Positions 1 to 7,538 of a stretch of DNA of 64,000 bases are shown one piece after another. The notes below the pieces were generated by a model. The model was not told the DNA's origin and did not search any database. It saw only the letters and a list, made by a program, of their open reading frames with translations. The first letter of the stretch is position 1. Every line of letters starts with the position of its first letter. Position numbers and translations under genes: made by a program. This DNA comes from Oscillospiraceae bacterium (GTDB taxonomy: Bacteria > Bacillota > Clostridia > Oscillospirales > Oscillospiraceae), in contig SVKY01000003.1 of assembly GCA_015068235.1 (NCBI GenBank), forward strand, positions 18,604 to 82,603. The letters are read 5' to 3'.

Positions 1-905
1 TCGATGCCCTTGATGGGCGCATTTCTGCCGGAGACCACCTTGCCAAAAACAACATCGCTGCAATGATTATATTTTTGCAGCACGATTCCCCATGCGCTTT
101 GCAAAACAGTGCTTTCCGTCACATGCTTCGTTCGTTTCAGCTCTGCAATATCCGCCGATGCCTTTGCACGAATGCGGAAGCTGTATGTCTGCATCTGACA
201 ATCTGTTTTAGGGGGTTGCTCAATCGGAGCAATTCCTATGGCAGCATCATAGCTCGCCAAATACTTCTCCCAAAACTGCAAGCCCACTTGCGAATCCTGT
301 TTTTCAAGCCATTTGACATACTTGGAGTATTCGCTGTTTTCCAATCTTTCTCGCTGGATCAAGTGAGAAAGTTTTATATCATCGCAGCCGTCTGAAAGCT
401 TTCTGTAATAGCGCATCAGATCCGCATGCAGCAGCGACATACACCAACCGTCAACGATGATATGATGCATCGTCCAAATCAGCTTAAATTGATCATTGGA
501 AAGCTTCACACAGCAAAAACGCAGCAATGTGTCCTTCTGTAAATCAAATCCCCGACGGATCTGCTCCTGCCTCAAGTGCGAAAGGCGTTCTTCCTTGTCG
601 TCAGCTTCGCTGAGATCGACAGAGCAAAAATCGGGTTCTCTCTGCTTCAAGACGACCTGACGGGGCTTTGCCATACCTGCATAAACGATCGCAGTACGCA
701 GCGCATCATAGCGCTCTGAAAGTGCAGATGCCGCTTTGCACAATGCAGCCTCATTCACGCTGAAATTCAGACAAAACGTACTTTGGAGAATATAGCCCGA
801 AGAATCGGCGTTGCTGAGCGCATGAAAAAGCATACCCTCCTGCAACGGTGTCAGCGAATAGATATTATCTATGGATTTGTTCAATATTTTCTTCTGATTC
901 AACAA
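1..905 (-). CDS. Nonribosomal peptide synthetase, N-terminal condensation domain (partial, runs off left edge)
   Basis: The reverse strand is open from about 905 to base 1 and encodes the start of an NRPS. The first 300 residues are a condensation (C) domain, which forms the peptide bond between two carrier-bound acyl groups. Visible motifs are C1-like SLTPLQEGMLFH (about 16-27), ERYDALRT (63-70), the catalytic HHIIVDG (about 146-152) and DVVFGKVVSGR near the window edge. The C1 and active-site wording resembles, from memory, the C domain of tyrocidine synthetase TycB1, which accepts a D-aminoacyl donor; that subtype is inference. A C domain at the protein N-terminus with no A or T domain before it implies a donor supplied in trans by another module or an acyl starter. 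There is no ATG near the start; TTG at 905 or 902 follows GAGGGAG, and GTG at 911 is an alternative. It is the last visible gene of the operon, 32 bp after the PPTase that probably activates it. Confidence 0.9.
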   Translation of the reverse strand, partial: MLNQKKILNKSIDNIYSLTPLQEGMLFHALSNADSSGYILQSTFCLNFSVNEAALCKAASALSERYDALRTAIVYAGMAKPRQVVLKQREPDFCSVDLSEADDKEERLSHLRQEQIRRGFDLQKDTLLRFCCVKLSNDQFKLIWTMHHIIVDGWCMSLLHADLMRYYRKLSDGCDDIKLSHLIQRERLENSEYSKYVKWLEKQDSQVGLQFWEKYLASYDAAIGIAPIEQPPKTDCQMQTYSFRIRAKASADIAELKRTKHVTESTVLQSAWGIVLQKYNHCSDVVFGKVVSGRNAPIKGI

Positions 906-937
906 GCCCACTCCCTCTTTTTCGTTCAAAAAGTGCC

Positions 938-1579
938 TCACACTTCAAGCTTTTTGCATTTTTCCAAAACTTCTTTTGCAGAAAGCTTCACAAGCTGCAT
1001 CTGCGATTTGGCAGTTATGCTCAGCGCAAAATCCGCAAGCATATAGCATCTCGAAAACATACCATTCGGTGCGATGCCTTCCACAGCCGCCTGCGATGTC
1101 AGATCGTAGCAAATGCCGTCTCCACTCCATTTGCCGTAGCTCTCTTTCAGCGCCCATATACGAGTAAATTCTCTGCCCGAGGCATCCGATTTTGCCCGTT
1201 TGATCTCCTCAAGCGTCATAAACTGCTTTGCAATCCCCTCGTCAAAGGGCACATAGTCTTGGATATCAACGCCCAACTCAAAGCCTGCAACGCCGCAGGC
1301 AACGCCCTTTTTACAATGCGAAAGATTAAAATAGATTTCAGGAAAATCTGCCAAATAAGGTTTCCCTGTTTGCGCTTTTTCAAGTCTTAGCATCTCAAAA
1401 ATGCCATAGTCCTCCGCCAATCCGATCCGCAGCAGAATATACGCCAAAATACTCTGCGTTCGGTCAATTGAGAAACGGTATCGGCTTTGATATTCCAATC
1501 GCTCAGAGGATAAATACGGAAGCAACGATGAAACAAATTCATCATCTAACTGTCCGATTTTGTCGATATAGTAAAGCAT
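938..1579 (-). CDS. Sfp-type 4'-phosphopantetheinyl transferase
   Basis: A 213-residue protein of the Sfp/AcpT superfamily, which moves the phosphopantetheine arm of CoA onto a conserved serine of carrier domains, turning apo-NRPS or apo-ACP into the holo form. The family motifs are present: FNLSHC (84-89), GVDIQ (103-107, the Mg-binding GVD signature) and WALKESYGKWSG (142-153, the W-x-x-KES-x-x-K signature). Length fits a Sfp-type enzyme rather than the shorter AcpS. The ATG overlaps the stop of the alpha-oxoamine synthase gene (TAATG), so the two are translationally coupled. Lying directly before the NRPS, it is most simply the dedicated activator of that synthetase. Confidence 0.93.
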   Translation of the reverse strand: MLYYIDKIGQLDDEFVSSLLPYLSSERLEYQSRYRFSIDRTQSILAYILLRIGLAEDYGIFEMLRLEKAQTGKPYLADFPEIYFNLSHCKKGVACGVAGFELGVDIQDYVPFDEGIAKQFMTLEEIKRAKSDASGREFTRIWALKESYGKWSGDGICYDLTSQAAVEGIAPNGMFSRCYMLADFALSITAKSQMQLVKLSAKEVLEKCKKLEV

Positions 1580-2772
1580 TATGCTTGCTCGTTAAAAATG
1601 TCGTCATTCATAAGGACATCAGCAAGAATGTCAGCCGCTTCGTCCATCAGGTCTCTACTCAACGTTGCGATGCAGCTCACACGCAGCAAGCCCTCACCCT
1701 CAAAGCAGGCAGGCGGCAAGACGGGATTCACATAAACACCTGCTTCATATGCCATATGCGCACGAATGAGCGTATTGACCGTTTCGTAGGTATAGATCGG
1801 AATGATCGGCGTGCTGGACTTCATGATCTTGATGCCTCTTCTGCGGAAGCAATCTCTTGCATAATGGCTGATATTCGACAAATCCTGCACGATCTCAGGA
1901 TGCTTGCGCAAATATCTCAAAGCTGCCAAAGCGACAGCGCAATTAGACGGTGGGATCGAAGCCGAGAAGGTAAACGGGCGGGATTCGTGCTTGATATACT
2001 CGATCACCTCGGCGCTTGCTGCAACATAGCCGCCCAACGAGGCAAGTGACTTTGAGAACGTGCCCATAATGATATCGACCTGATCTTCCAAACCGAAATG
2101 GCTCGCCGTGCCTCTGCCGCCGATGCCGATCACGCCCAAGGCGTGCGCATCATCGACCATAACCCGTGCATCATATTTTTTCGCAAGTGCGCAAATCTCG
2201 GGAAGCTTTGCAATATCGCCGCCCATGGAGAACACACCGTCGGTAACGATCAGCCGAGGTGCCTCCTCAGGCACCTTTTGAAGCTGGCGCTCCAGGTCAG
2301 CCATATCCGCATGCTGATAGCGCAGCATCGTGCCATAGCTGAGCCTGCAGGCATCATAGATCGATGCGTGATTCTCCTTATCGCAGATCACATAGTCCCC
2401 CTGCCCAACGATCGCACTGATGATCGCAAGATTCGATTGAAACCCCGTAGAAAAGGTCAATGCACCGTCTTTATGCAAGAAATCCGCAAGCTCTTCTTCG
2501 AGCTCAATGTGCATTTCCAGTGTGCCATTCAAAAAGCGAGAGCCACTGCAGCCGGTACCGTACTGTTCGATCGCACGAATTCCGGCTTCAACGATCTCAG
2601 GATTATCCGTCAAGCCCAAATAGTTGTTTGAGCCGAGCATGATACGGCGCTTGCCCTCCATGATGACCTCAGTACTCTGACGGGTGCCCAACGCATGGAA
2701 ATAGGGGTAAACTCCAAGCTGCCGCATTTTGGTAGCCTTTGTGGTCTGTCTGCATTTTTCAAAAAGATCCAT
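1579..2772 (-). CDS. PLP-dependent alpha-oxoamine synthase (AONS/KBL/SPT family)
   Basis: A 397-residue fold-type I PLP enzyme that condenses an amino acid with an acyl thioester and releases CO2 to give an alpha-amino (or alpha-oxoamine) ketone. The family includes 8-amino-7-oxononanoate synthase, 2-amino-3-ketobutyrate CoA ligase, serine palmitoyltransferase and natural-product enzymes. Landmarks are GSNNYLGL (47-54), ENHAS (133-137), VDDAHALG (206-213) and the PLP lysine in TFSKSLASLGGY (K241). The start is the ATG after AAAGGAG; an upstream in-frame codon would add 15 residues with no ribosome site. No bioF, bioA or bioD neighbours are present, so biotin synthesis is not implied. Next to a PPTase and an NRPS it more likely makes an amino-ketone building block or releases a product; the acyl and amino-acid substrates cannot be told from sequence. 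Confidence 0.9.
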   Translation of the reverse strand: MDLFEKCRQTTKATKMRQLGVYPYFHALGTRQSTEVIMEGKRRIMLGSNNYLGLTDNPEIVEAGIRAIEQYGTGCSGSRFLNGTLEMHIELEEELADFLHKDGALTFSTGFQSNLAIISAIVGQGDYVICDKENHASIYDACRLSYGTMLRYQHADMADLERQLQKVPEEAPRLIVTDGVFSMGGDIAKLPEICALAKKYDARVMVDDAHALGVIGIGGRGTASHFGLEDQVDIIMGTFSKSLASLGGYVAASAEVIEYIKHESRPFTFSASIPPSNCAVALAALRYLRKHPEIVQDLSNISHYARDCFRRRGIKIMKSSTPIIPIYTYETVNTLIRAHMAYEAGVYVNPVLPPACFEGEGLLRVSCIATLSRDLMDEAADILADVLMNDDIFNEQA

Positions 2773-2785
2773 AAATGTTTCTCCT

Positions 2786-3322
2786 TTACTTTTGTGATCT
2801 CCGCGTTTCCTCAGCACCGAAGCGCAACAACAAGGAAAGCAGAATCAGCTCCGCTCCATGCCGTGAAACTTGGAACATTTCCGTTTCGATTTCCGGAAGA
2901 TCGGTATTTCCAAAAGCGATCAGACGTGTCACACAGCAGATCGCCATCGCCACCGCAAAAATAATCAGCGCCTTAATACCGACCCAAAGGAGTTCCTTCG
3001 CGCCTTCAAAGGTAAAGGGCGAACCTGCCTTCAATTCATGCTTAAAATAGCGACTCAGGAACAACAGCACAAGAATCTCCGCAACCGCGGCAACTATGCT
3101 GCCAATGAGAATCACTCTCAGTTCTGTCAAGCTGAGTCTTGCGTTATAACCGAGGTATTCCTCAAGCATAAAACGAGCAATCGGACGGCTTGATTCGGAA
3201 AAGACGGTTTCTAATAAGCCAAGCCCGGATGCAAGTGCCGCAATGCCGTAAAATACGATCATCACGATGCAGACAACCTTCAACGCCATGGCAATCGCCT
3301 GAATGATTTTCGCTCCCGTCAT
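2786..3322 (-). CDS. Four-helix membrane protein of unknown function
   Basis: A 178-residue hydrophobic protein with about four membrane segments (near residues 10-35, 66-92, 108-130 and a weaker C-terminal one at 155-170) and a charged C-terminus. It has a loose resemblance to DUF2975-like small membrane proteins; I do not recognise a catalytic motif. It starts 2 bp after the biotin-carrier gene and ends 13 bp before the oxoamine synthase, so it is an integral operon member. It is too short for, and does not look like, the nine-helix sodium-pumping beta subunit (OadB/MmdB), so it does not make the carboxyltransferase a membrane decarboxylase. Transport, immunity or membrane tethering of the pathway are all guesses. 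Confidence 0.8.
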   Translation of the reverse strand: MTGAKIIQAIAMALKVVCIVMIVFYGIAALASGLGLLETVFSESSRPIARFMLEEYLGYNARLSLTELRVILIGSIVAAVAEILVLLFLSRYFKHELKAGSPFTFEGAKELLWVGIKALIIFAVAMAICCVTRLIAFGNTDLPEIETEMFQVSRHGAELILLSLLLRFGAEETRRSQK

Positions 3323-3324
3323 TT

Positions 3325-3702
3325 TCAGCCAACAACCTCTAAAGCACGGAAGGATACCAGCTTCTGATCCTTGCTGACATAAGCGCCGGCACTGACATGA
3401 ATGTCATCGATCCTGCAATCCTCGGGAGCTACGATGGCATTTTCCATTTTCATAGACTCGATGACCAAGATGGTCTGACCCTTTTTGACCTCCTCACCCT
3501 TGGAGGCTTTCACGGCAATGACCGTGCCGGGCAGAGCAGCCTTGATATTCGATGCGGTATTCTCTTCTTCAAAGTCAAAGTCGGGAATGTCAAGATCGAT
3601 CAAATCGTCGTTCTTCAGAGCAGTTTTCTCCAAAAATCTGACCGTAGTATCGTCCAACTCGACCGTATATTTCACACCGTTCAAAGTAACGTCATATTTC
3701 AT
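3325..3702 (-). CDS. Biotin carboxyl carrier protein (transcarboxylase 1.3S-like)
   Basis: A 125-residue biotinyl protein: a short N-terminal docking segment (MKYDVTLNG), an acidic Asp/Glu-rich linker (about 31-48) in place of the usual Ala/Pro linker, then a biotinyl-lipoyl domain with the biotinylated lysine in ESMKMEN (K85), 40 residues from the C-terminus as is usual. It swings the carboxybiotin between two carboxyltransferase sites. Length matches, from memory, the 1.3S subunit of Propionibacterium transcarboxylase (about 123 residues). It lies between the 5S-like gene (13 bp) and the membrane protein (2 bp). No biotin carboxylase gene is in the window. Confidence 0.92.
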   Translation of the reverse strand: MKYDVTLNGVKYTVELDDTTVRFLEKTALKNDDLIDLDIPDFDFEEENTASNIKAALPGTVIAVKASKGEEVKKGQTILVIESMKMENAIVAPEDCRIDDIHVSAGAYVSKDQKLVSFRALEVVG

Positions 3703-3715
3703 AGCTTTCTCCTCA

Positions 3716-5212
3716 TTATCTCTTGAAAACTCTTTGGATCTGAATCTCCTGTACGTCCGATTTTGTAAACGCAGCCAAAATGACCTTCATCGCCACCAAC
3801 GCCTCATCACCTATCTCGTTTAAGGAAATCGGCGTTCCGATCGGCTCTTTTTCGTTATGCTCAGCGCAGGTATAGCGGAATCCATCCTCGGGGTATTCCT
3901 CCTGCGGAGCGAAGAACTTTTCAGCCAGCTGTGGGAACAGCACATAAGTCAGCATATCCTCTGTGCTGCAGCCTTGGGCAAGACGTTTTTCCTTCTCGTT
4001 CAGATAATCGTTGTTAGGCTTCTTTGCAGAAGCGTTGTTCTCCATAACCAAACGATGCACCTCAGGATCGATCTCAGACGGTGCTCTGCCGTAATCACCA
4101 CAGACATAAGCCTTGATCTCGTTGATCACGGTTTTGTAACGTTCCCCTGCAAGCACATTGGCAACTGCCTGCGTGCCGACCATTTGGCTGATGGGCGTGA
4201 CCAGCGGCGGATAGCCAAGATCCTTACGAACTTGCGGAACCTCCTGCACGACCTCGCTCAGCTTGTCCATGATTCCCAAGGAATTCATCTGCGAAAGCAG
4301 ATTGGAATACATACCACCCGGGATCTGGCTGATCAAGCTTTCGGTATTGGTCTGCATCGAACGGTAAGTAATGATATTTTCGCTGAACAATCTGTCAAAG
4401 ACTGTCTTAAAATGCGTATTGATCTGACTGACACAAGCAATGTCCAAGCCTGTTTCGATGCCGTTCTCCTCTGCAATCAGCGCCATCGTCTCCGTCGGCG
4501 CCTGCGAGGTGCCGCCCGAGAAGCAGGAAACCGCCGTATCGATCACGTCTACACCTGCTTCTATTGCTTTCAAGCAGGTCATGGGGGCAAGTCCCGATGA
4601 ACTGTGCGTATGTAAAATCACAGGAACCTTGAGGGCAGCCTTGAGCTTAGATACCAACTCATATGCCTTACCGGGCATCAAGCAGCCGGACATATCCTTA
4701 ATGCAGATTGACATTGCGCCAAGCTTTTCCATCTCAACGGCAAGCTCCACAAATTTCTCCACACTGTGCACAGGGCTGACCGTATAACAAAGCGCACAAG
4801 AAGGATGCCCACCAAAATCCAAGGTTGCCTGAACTGCATCCTTGATATTGTCTAAATCGTTCAGTGCATCAAAAATGCGGATGATATCAATGCCGTTTTT
4901 GATCGAAGCTTCGATAAAATCTCGCACGATCTGCGTAGGATAATGCGTATATCCCAACAAATTCTGACCACGCAACAGCATCTGAAGCTTGGTATTCGGC
5001 ATTCTTTTACGCATCAGGCGCAAACGCTCCCACGGGTCTTCCTTCAGATAGCGAATGCAAGAATCGAAAGTTGCTCCGCCCCAGCATTCGACGGAATAGT
5101 AGCCCGCCTGATCAATTTTCTCTAAAATCTCTTCAAAATCACTGCTCGACATTCTGGTCGCAGCCAGCGATTGGTTAGCATCTCTTAAAACAGTTTCCGT
5201 AAAGCCTAACAT
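3716..5212 (-). CDS. Pyruvate/oxaloacetate carboxyltransferase subunit (5S / OadA-like)
   Basis: A 498-residue HMGL-like TIM-barrel carboxyltransferase of the pyruvate carboxylase / oxaloacetate decarboxylase alpha / transcarboxylase 5S family. It moves CO2 between biotin and pyruvate or oxaloacetate. The N-terminal signature FTETVLRDANQSLAATRM, the carboxylated-lysine site in CIKDMSG and the metal-binding HTHSSSG are all clear. The C-terminal part is the PYC/OADA conserved domain, but the biotinyl domain that ends most OadA proteins is missing; it is supplied by the separate gene 13 bp downstream. That split is how the Propionibacterium transcarboxylase is built. The ATG follows AAAGGAG, 18 bp after the 12S-like gene. 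Confidence 0.9.
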   Translation of the reverse strand: MLGFTETVLRDANQSLAATRMSSSDFEEILEKIDQAGYYSVECWGGATFDSCIRYLKEDPWERLRLMRKRMPNTKLQMLLRGQNLLGYTHYPTQIVRDFIEASIKNGIDIIRIFDALNDLDNIKDAVQATLDFGGHPSCALCYTVSPVHSVEKFVELAVEMEKLGAMSICIKDMSGCLMPGKAYELVSKLKAALKVPVILHTHSSSGLAPMTCLKAIEAGVDVIDTAVSCFSGGTSQAPTETMALIAEENGIETGLDIACVSQINTHFKTVFDRLFSENIITYRSMQTNTESLISQIPGGMYSNLLSQMNSLGIMDKLSEVVQEVPQVRKDLGYPPLVTPISQMVGTQAVANVLAGERYKTVINEIKAYVCGDYGRAPSEIDPEVHRLVMENNASAKKPNNDYLNEKEKRLAQGCSTEDMLTYVLFPQLAEKFFAPQEEYPEDGFRYTCAEHNEKEPIGTPISLNEIGDEALVAMKVILAAFTKSDVQEIQIQRVFKR

Positions 5213-5230
5213 GAATCCATCTCCTTTTCA

Positions 5231-6721
5231 TCAAAGCGGAATATTGCCATGTCGCTTTGCGACCGTCGTTCTGTCTTTATTCTCAAAAGCCTTGATATCC
5301 TCGAACACTCTCTTGCGGATCGCATCGGGTGAAATGACTTCATCCACATAGCCCTCAATCTGCGCGATCGTTGTGTTCATGTATTTACGGCTGTATTCCT
5401 CGGCAAGCTCCTTCTTTAATGCCGCCTCGTCCTCAGCCTTTGCAAGCTCCTTGTGATAAATGATCGAAACCGCACCCTCTGCGCCCATAACTGCCAGCGC
5501 AGCCTTCGGACAAGCATAAACATAGTCCGCACCGAGATGCTTGCTGCCCATTGCGATATAAGCACCGCCGTAAGCCTTGCGAATAATCACGGTGATTTTT
5601 GTCGTTGTCGATTCGGAATATGCAAACAACAGCTTTGCGCCGTGACGAATGATGCCACTATGCTCCTGATCGAGGCCCGGTAGATAGCCCGGGGTATCCA
5701 CAAGCGTAACGATCGGAATGCTGTAGGCATCACAGAAGCGGACAAATCTTGCTGCCTTATCACTGGAATCTCTGTCAATGCAGCCGGAATTGCTCATCGG
5801 GTTGTTCGCAATGATGCCAACCGTCACAGAGCTGAGCTTTGCAAAGCCCGTGATCATGCTCGACGCAAAATTTCTATGTATCTCAACAAAGCTGTCCTCG
5901 TCAACGATTCCGTAAATCAGCTGATGCATGGAATACGGCGTTTTGTCATCTTCGGGAATCAAAGAATCGATCGAACATCCGTTAGGACGATAATCAAGCT
6001 CACGATATTGGGCATTGTCCAAATAAGAGCTGGGCAAAATGCCGATCAGCTTACGTACCTCGGCGTAACACTTCTTTTCGCTCGTGAAAGCAAAATGTGC
6101 AACGCCGGATGTTTCCGAATGCACCTTCGCACCGCCAAGCTCCTGCAAAGTGCACTTCTCGCCCGTGACGTTCTCAATAACCTTGTTACCGGTAATATAC
6201 AACTGACCGATTTTCTCGACCATGAATACAAAATCCGTCAAAGCAGGAGAATAAGCTGCCGCACCTGCACACGGTCCGACAACGATCGAGATCTGTGGAA
6301 TGACACCAGAAGCCAGCGTATTTTGATGCATCATCTCGCCACAACCTGCAAGTGCATTGATGCCCTCACCAATTCTCGCTCCGCCGGAATCGTACAAACC
6401 GATCACCGGACATCTTGCCTTAATTGCAAGCTCAATCGTTTTTGCGATCTTACGACCGTGGTTCAAACCAATGGAGCCGCCTGCAACCGTAAAATCCTGT
6501 GCAAAGATGAACACGGTCTTGCCGCCAATCGTACCTCTGCCTGTGATCACACCGTCATAAGGCGTAGATTTCTTATCCGAGCTCGGATCATAACCATATC
6601 CGTCAATGCCCGCACCGATTTCAGTAAAAGAATCTCTGTCGAGCAAAAGTAAGATACGTTCAATTGCGTGATATTTCATTTTTTCATGCTGTTTTTCGAC
6701 ATTATACTTTTGTCTATCCAT
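5231..6721 (-). CDS. Acyl-CoA carboxyltransferase subunit (12S / MmdA / PccB-like)
   Basis: A 496-residue crotonase-fold carboxyltransferase with the two halves typical of PccB, MmdA and transcarboxylase 12S. It moves CO2 between biotin and acetyl- or propionyl-CoA. Landmarks are VIGLYDSGGARIGEG (N half), GPCAGAAAYSPALTDF, VDTPGYLPG and RKAYGGAYIAMGSKHLG (C half). The residue after GGAY tunes acetyl- versus propionyl-CoA preference in the Streptomyces enzymes (Asp in propionyl-specific PccB, as I recall); it is Ile here, hinting at acetyl-CoA use. It is the first gene of the operon; the ATG follows GAGAGGG, with a 115-nt leader and a consensus promoter upstream. Confidence 0.92.
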   Translation of the reverse strand: MDRQKYNVEKQHEKMKYHAIERILLLLDRDSFTEIGAGIDGYGYDPSSDKKSTPYDGVITGRGTIGGKTVFIFAQDFTVAGGSIGLNHGRKIAKTIELAIKARCPVIGLYDSGGARIGEGINALAGCGEMMHQNTLASGVIPQISIVVGPCAGAAAYSPALTDFVFMVEKIGQLYITGNKVIENVTGEKCTLQELGGAKVHSETSGVAHFAFTSEKKCYAEVRKLIGILPSSYLDNAQYRELDYRPNGCSIDSLIPEDDKTPYSMHQLIYGIVDEDSFVEIHRNFASSMITGFAKLSSVTVGIIANNPMSNSGCIDRDSSDKAARFVRFCDAYSIPIVTLVDTPGYLPGLDQEHSGIIRHGAKLLFAYSESTTTKITVIIRKAYGGAYIAMGSKHLGADYVYACPKAALAVMGAEGAVSIIYHKELAKAEDEAALKKELAEEYSRKYMNTTIAQIEGYVDEVISPDAIRKRVFEDIKAFENKDRTTVAKRHGNIPL

Positions 6722-6764
6722 GCCTTTATTCCCTCTCTTTTTATCGGTATTTTTTTACACATTT

Positions 6765-6813
6765 GAGCTGCAAGAATCGAGTAAATTTCCCCCGATTCCC
6801 AAAAATGCAACTC
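6765..6813 (-). promoter_or_regulatory. Hairpin in the 5' leader of the carboxylase/NRPS operon
   Basis: Within the roughly 115-nt untranslated leader, GAGTTGCA pairs with TGCAGCTC (8 bp, one G-U) and, inside it, GAATCG pairs with CGATTC (6 bp), leaving a purine-rich apical loop. No T-run follows, so it is not an intrinsic terminator. It could be a binding site for an RNA or DNA regulator or a stability element. I do not recognise a known riboswitch. Confidence 0.5.
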
Positions 6814-6843
6814 TCTACCACTATACTATTTTAATAATAAGTA

Positions 6844-6872
6844 ATTATACTTTATAATGCGTCAATTGTCAA
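6844..6872 (-). promoter_or_regulatory. Consensus sigma-A promoter of the carboxylase/NRPS operon
   Basis: Read on the minus strand: TTGACA (6872-6867), a 17-bp spacer, TATAAT (6849-6844). Both hexamers match consensus exactly, in an AT-rich stretch. Predicted start of transcription is about 6837, giving a 115-nt leader before the 12S-like gene. I see no terminator between here and base 1, so it could drive all seven genes. Confidence 0.85.
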
Positions 6873-6999
6873 CAAAATCAACGAAAAAACTTGAAATTAA
6901 TTTGAAAAATTTGTGCATTAACGAACGGCGCATTGAATGTAAATATATTCTAATTTGAATTAATATTTATTCACCCCCAGTAGGAATTCTCTAATGCTA

Positions 7000-7044
7000 A
7001 TACGAATCGCCGATTAAACCATTCATTTAATTGATGATTGGTAT
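7000..7044. repeat. Dispersed palindromic repeat, copy 1
   Basis: A 45-bp imperfect palindrome: the left arm contains AATCGCCGATTAAA, the right arm TTTAATTGATGATTGGTAT. A second copy lies at 30421-30466 with the same arms and a different spacer. Sequence changes between copies tend to preserve base pairing. It sits just beyond the terminator of the DUF4190-like gene. It resembles a REP or small MITE. Confidence 0.7.
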
Positions 7045-7052
7045 AAAAGCGC

Positions 7053-7084
7053 AAAAAAGCGAGGCAGAGAAAAATCTGCCTCGC
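7053..7084 (-). terminator. Intrinsic terminator of the DUF4190-like gene
   Basis: On the minus strand GCGAGGCAGA pairs with TCTGCCTCGC (10 bp, loop of 6) and is followed by TTTTTT. It begins about 19 bp after the in-frame stop restored by correcting the frameshift (7103), and lies inside the uncorrected reading frame, which supports 7103 as the ancestral end. Confidence 0.85.
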
Positions 7085-7102
7085 TTTCTAAGTCGATATG
7101 AA

Positions 7103-7484
7103 TCAAATAAATGCACCCAAGATAGATGCGCCAACGATCATCAAAATGATCATTGCAACAATGCCGATCACGCCGCAAACAATACCTGCGGTTGCCCTTG
7201 TTCTTTGCAACTGCACCGAAGATGATCGCCAAAATGCCGCTGACGAATGCAAACACAAAGAACGACACGATACCCAATACCAACGACGCTACCGCAAAAC
7301 CATGTCCGGGCTGCTTTGCCTGCGGATAAGGATAGTTCGGCTGATAGCCATAGGGCTGTTGCTGCTGGTAGCCGTACTGCGGCTGATTGTTGTATGCATC
7401 CTGCGGCTGATTGTAGCCATAGGGCTGCTGGTTGTTGTTCTGATAGTTGTTCTGATAGTTGTTCTGGTTGTTGTTATAGTCCAT
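7103..7484 (-). pseudogene. DUF4190-like membrane protein with Tyr/Gln/Asn-rich N-terminus, frameshifted
   Basis: The N-terminal 60 residues are a low-complexity Asn/Gln/Tyr/Pro-rich tail with YQNN and QQPYGY repeats, followed by a hydrophobic segment (GFAVASLVLGIVSFFVFAF) and IFGAVAKNKGN. In one frame the sequence then becomes charged nonsense (RRYCLRRDRHCCNDHF) and runs on through the terminator to 7023. Removing one base near 7188-7192 restores AGIVCGVIGIVAMIILMIVG, a normal second helix, and a stop at 7103. The intact form would be a small two-helix DUF4190-type protein, often annotated as a cell-surface or secreted-complex membrane protein of unknown role. A real mutation and an assembly error look the same here. 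The ATG at 7484 follows AAAGGAG. Confidence 0.8.
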
Positions 7485-7538
7485 GGATTCGGTCTCCTTT
7501 ATTAATTTTGTAAACGAAATCGAAAACCAAATGGCTTC

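Noticed and set aside
1579..2772. Biotin synthesis gene bioF
   Set aside because: The family fits, but there are no bio neighbours, and the operon partners are a PPTase and an NRPS; a natural-product role is more likely.
3325..6721. Sodium-pumping oxaloacetate or methylmalonyl-CoA decarboxylase
   Set aside because: No OadB/MmdB beta subunit is present; the 178-residue membrane protein is too short and unlike it.
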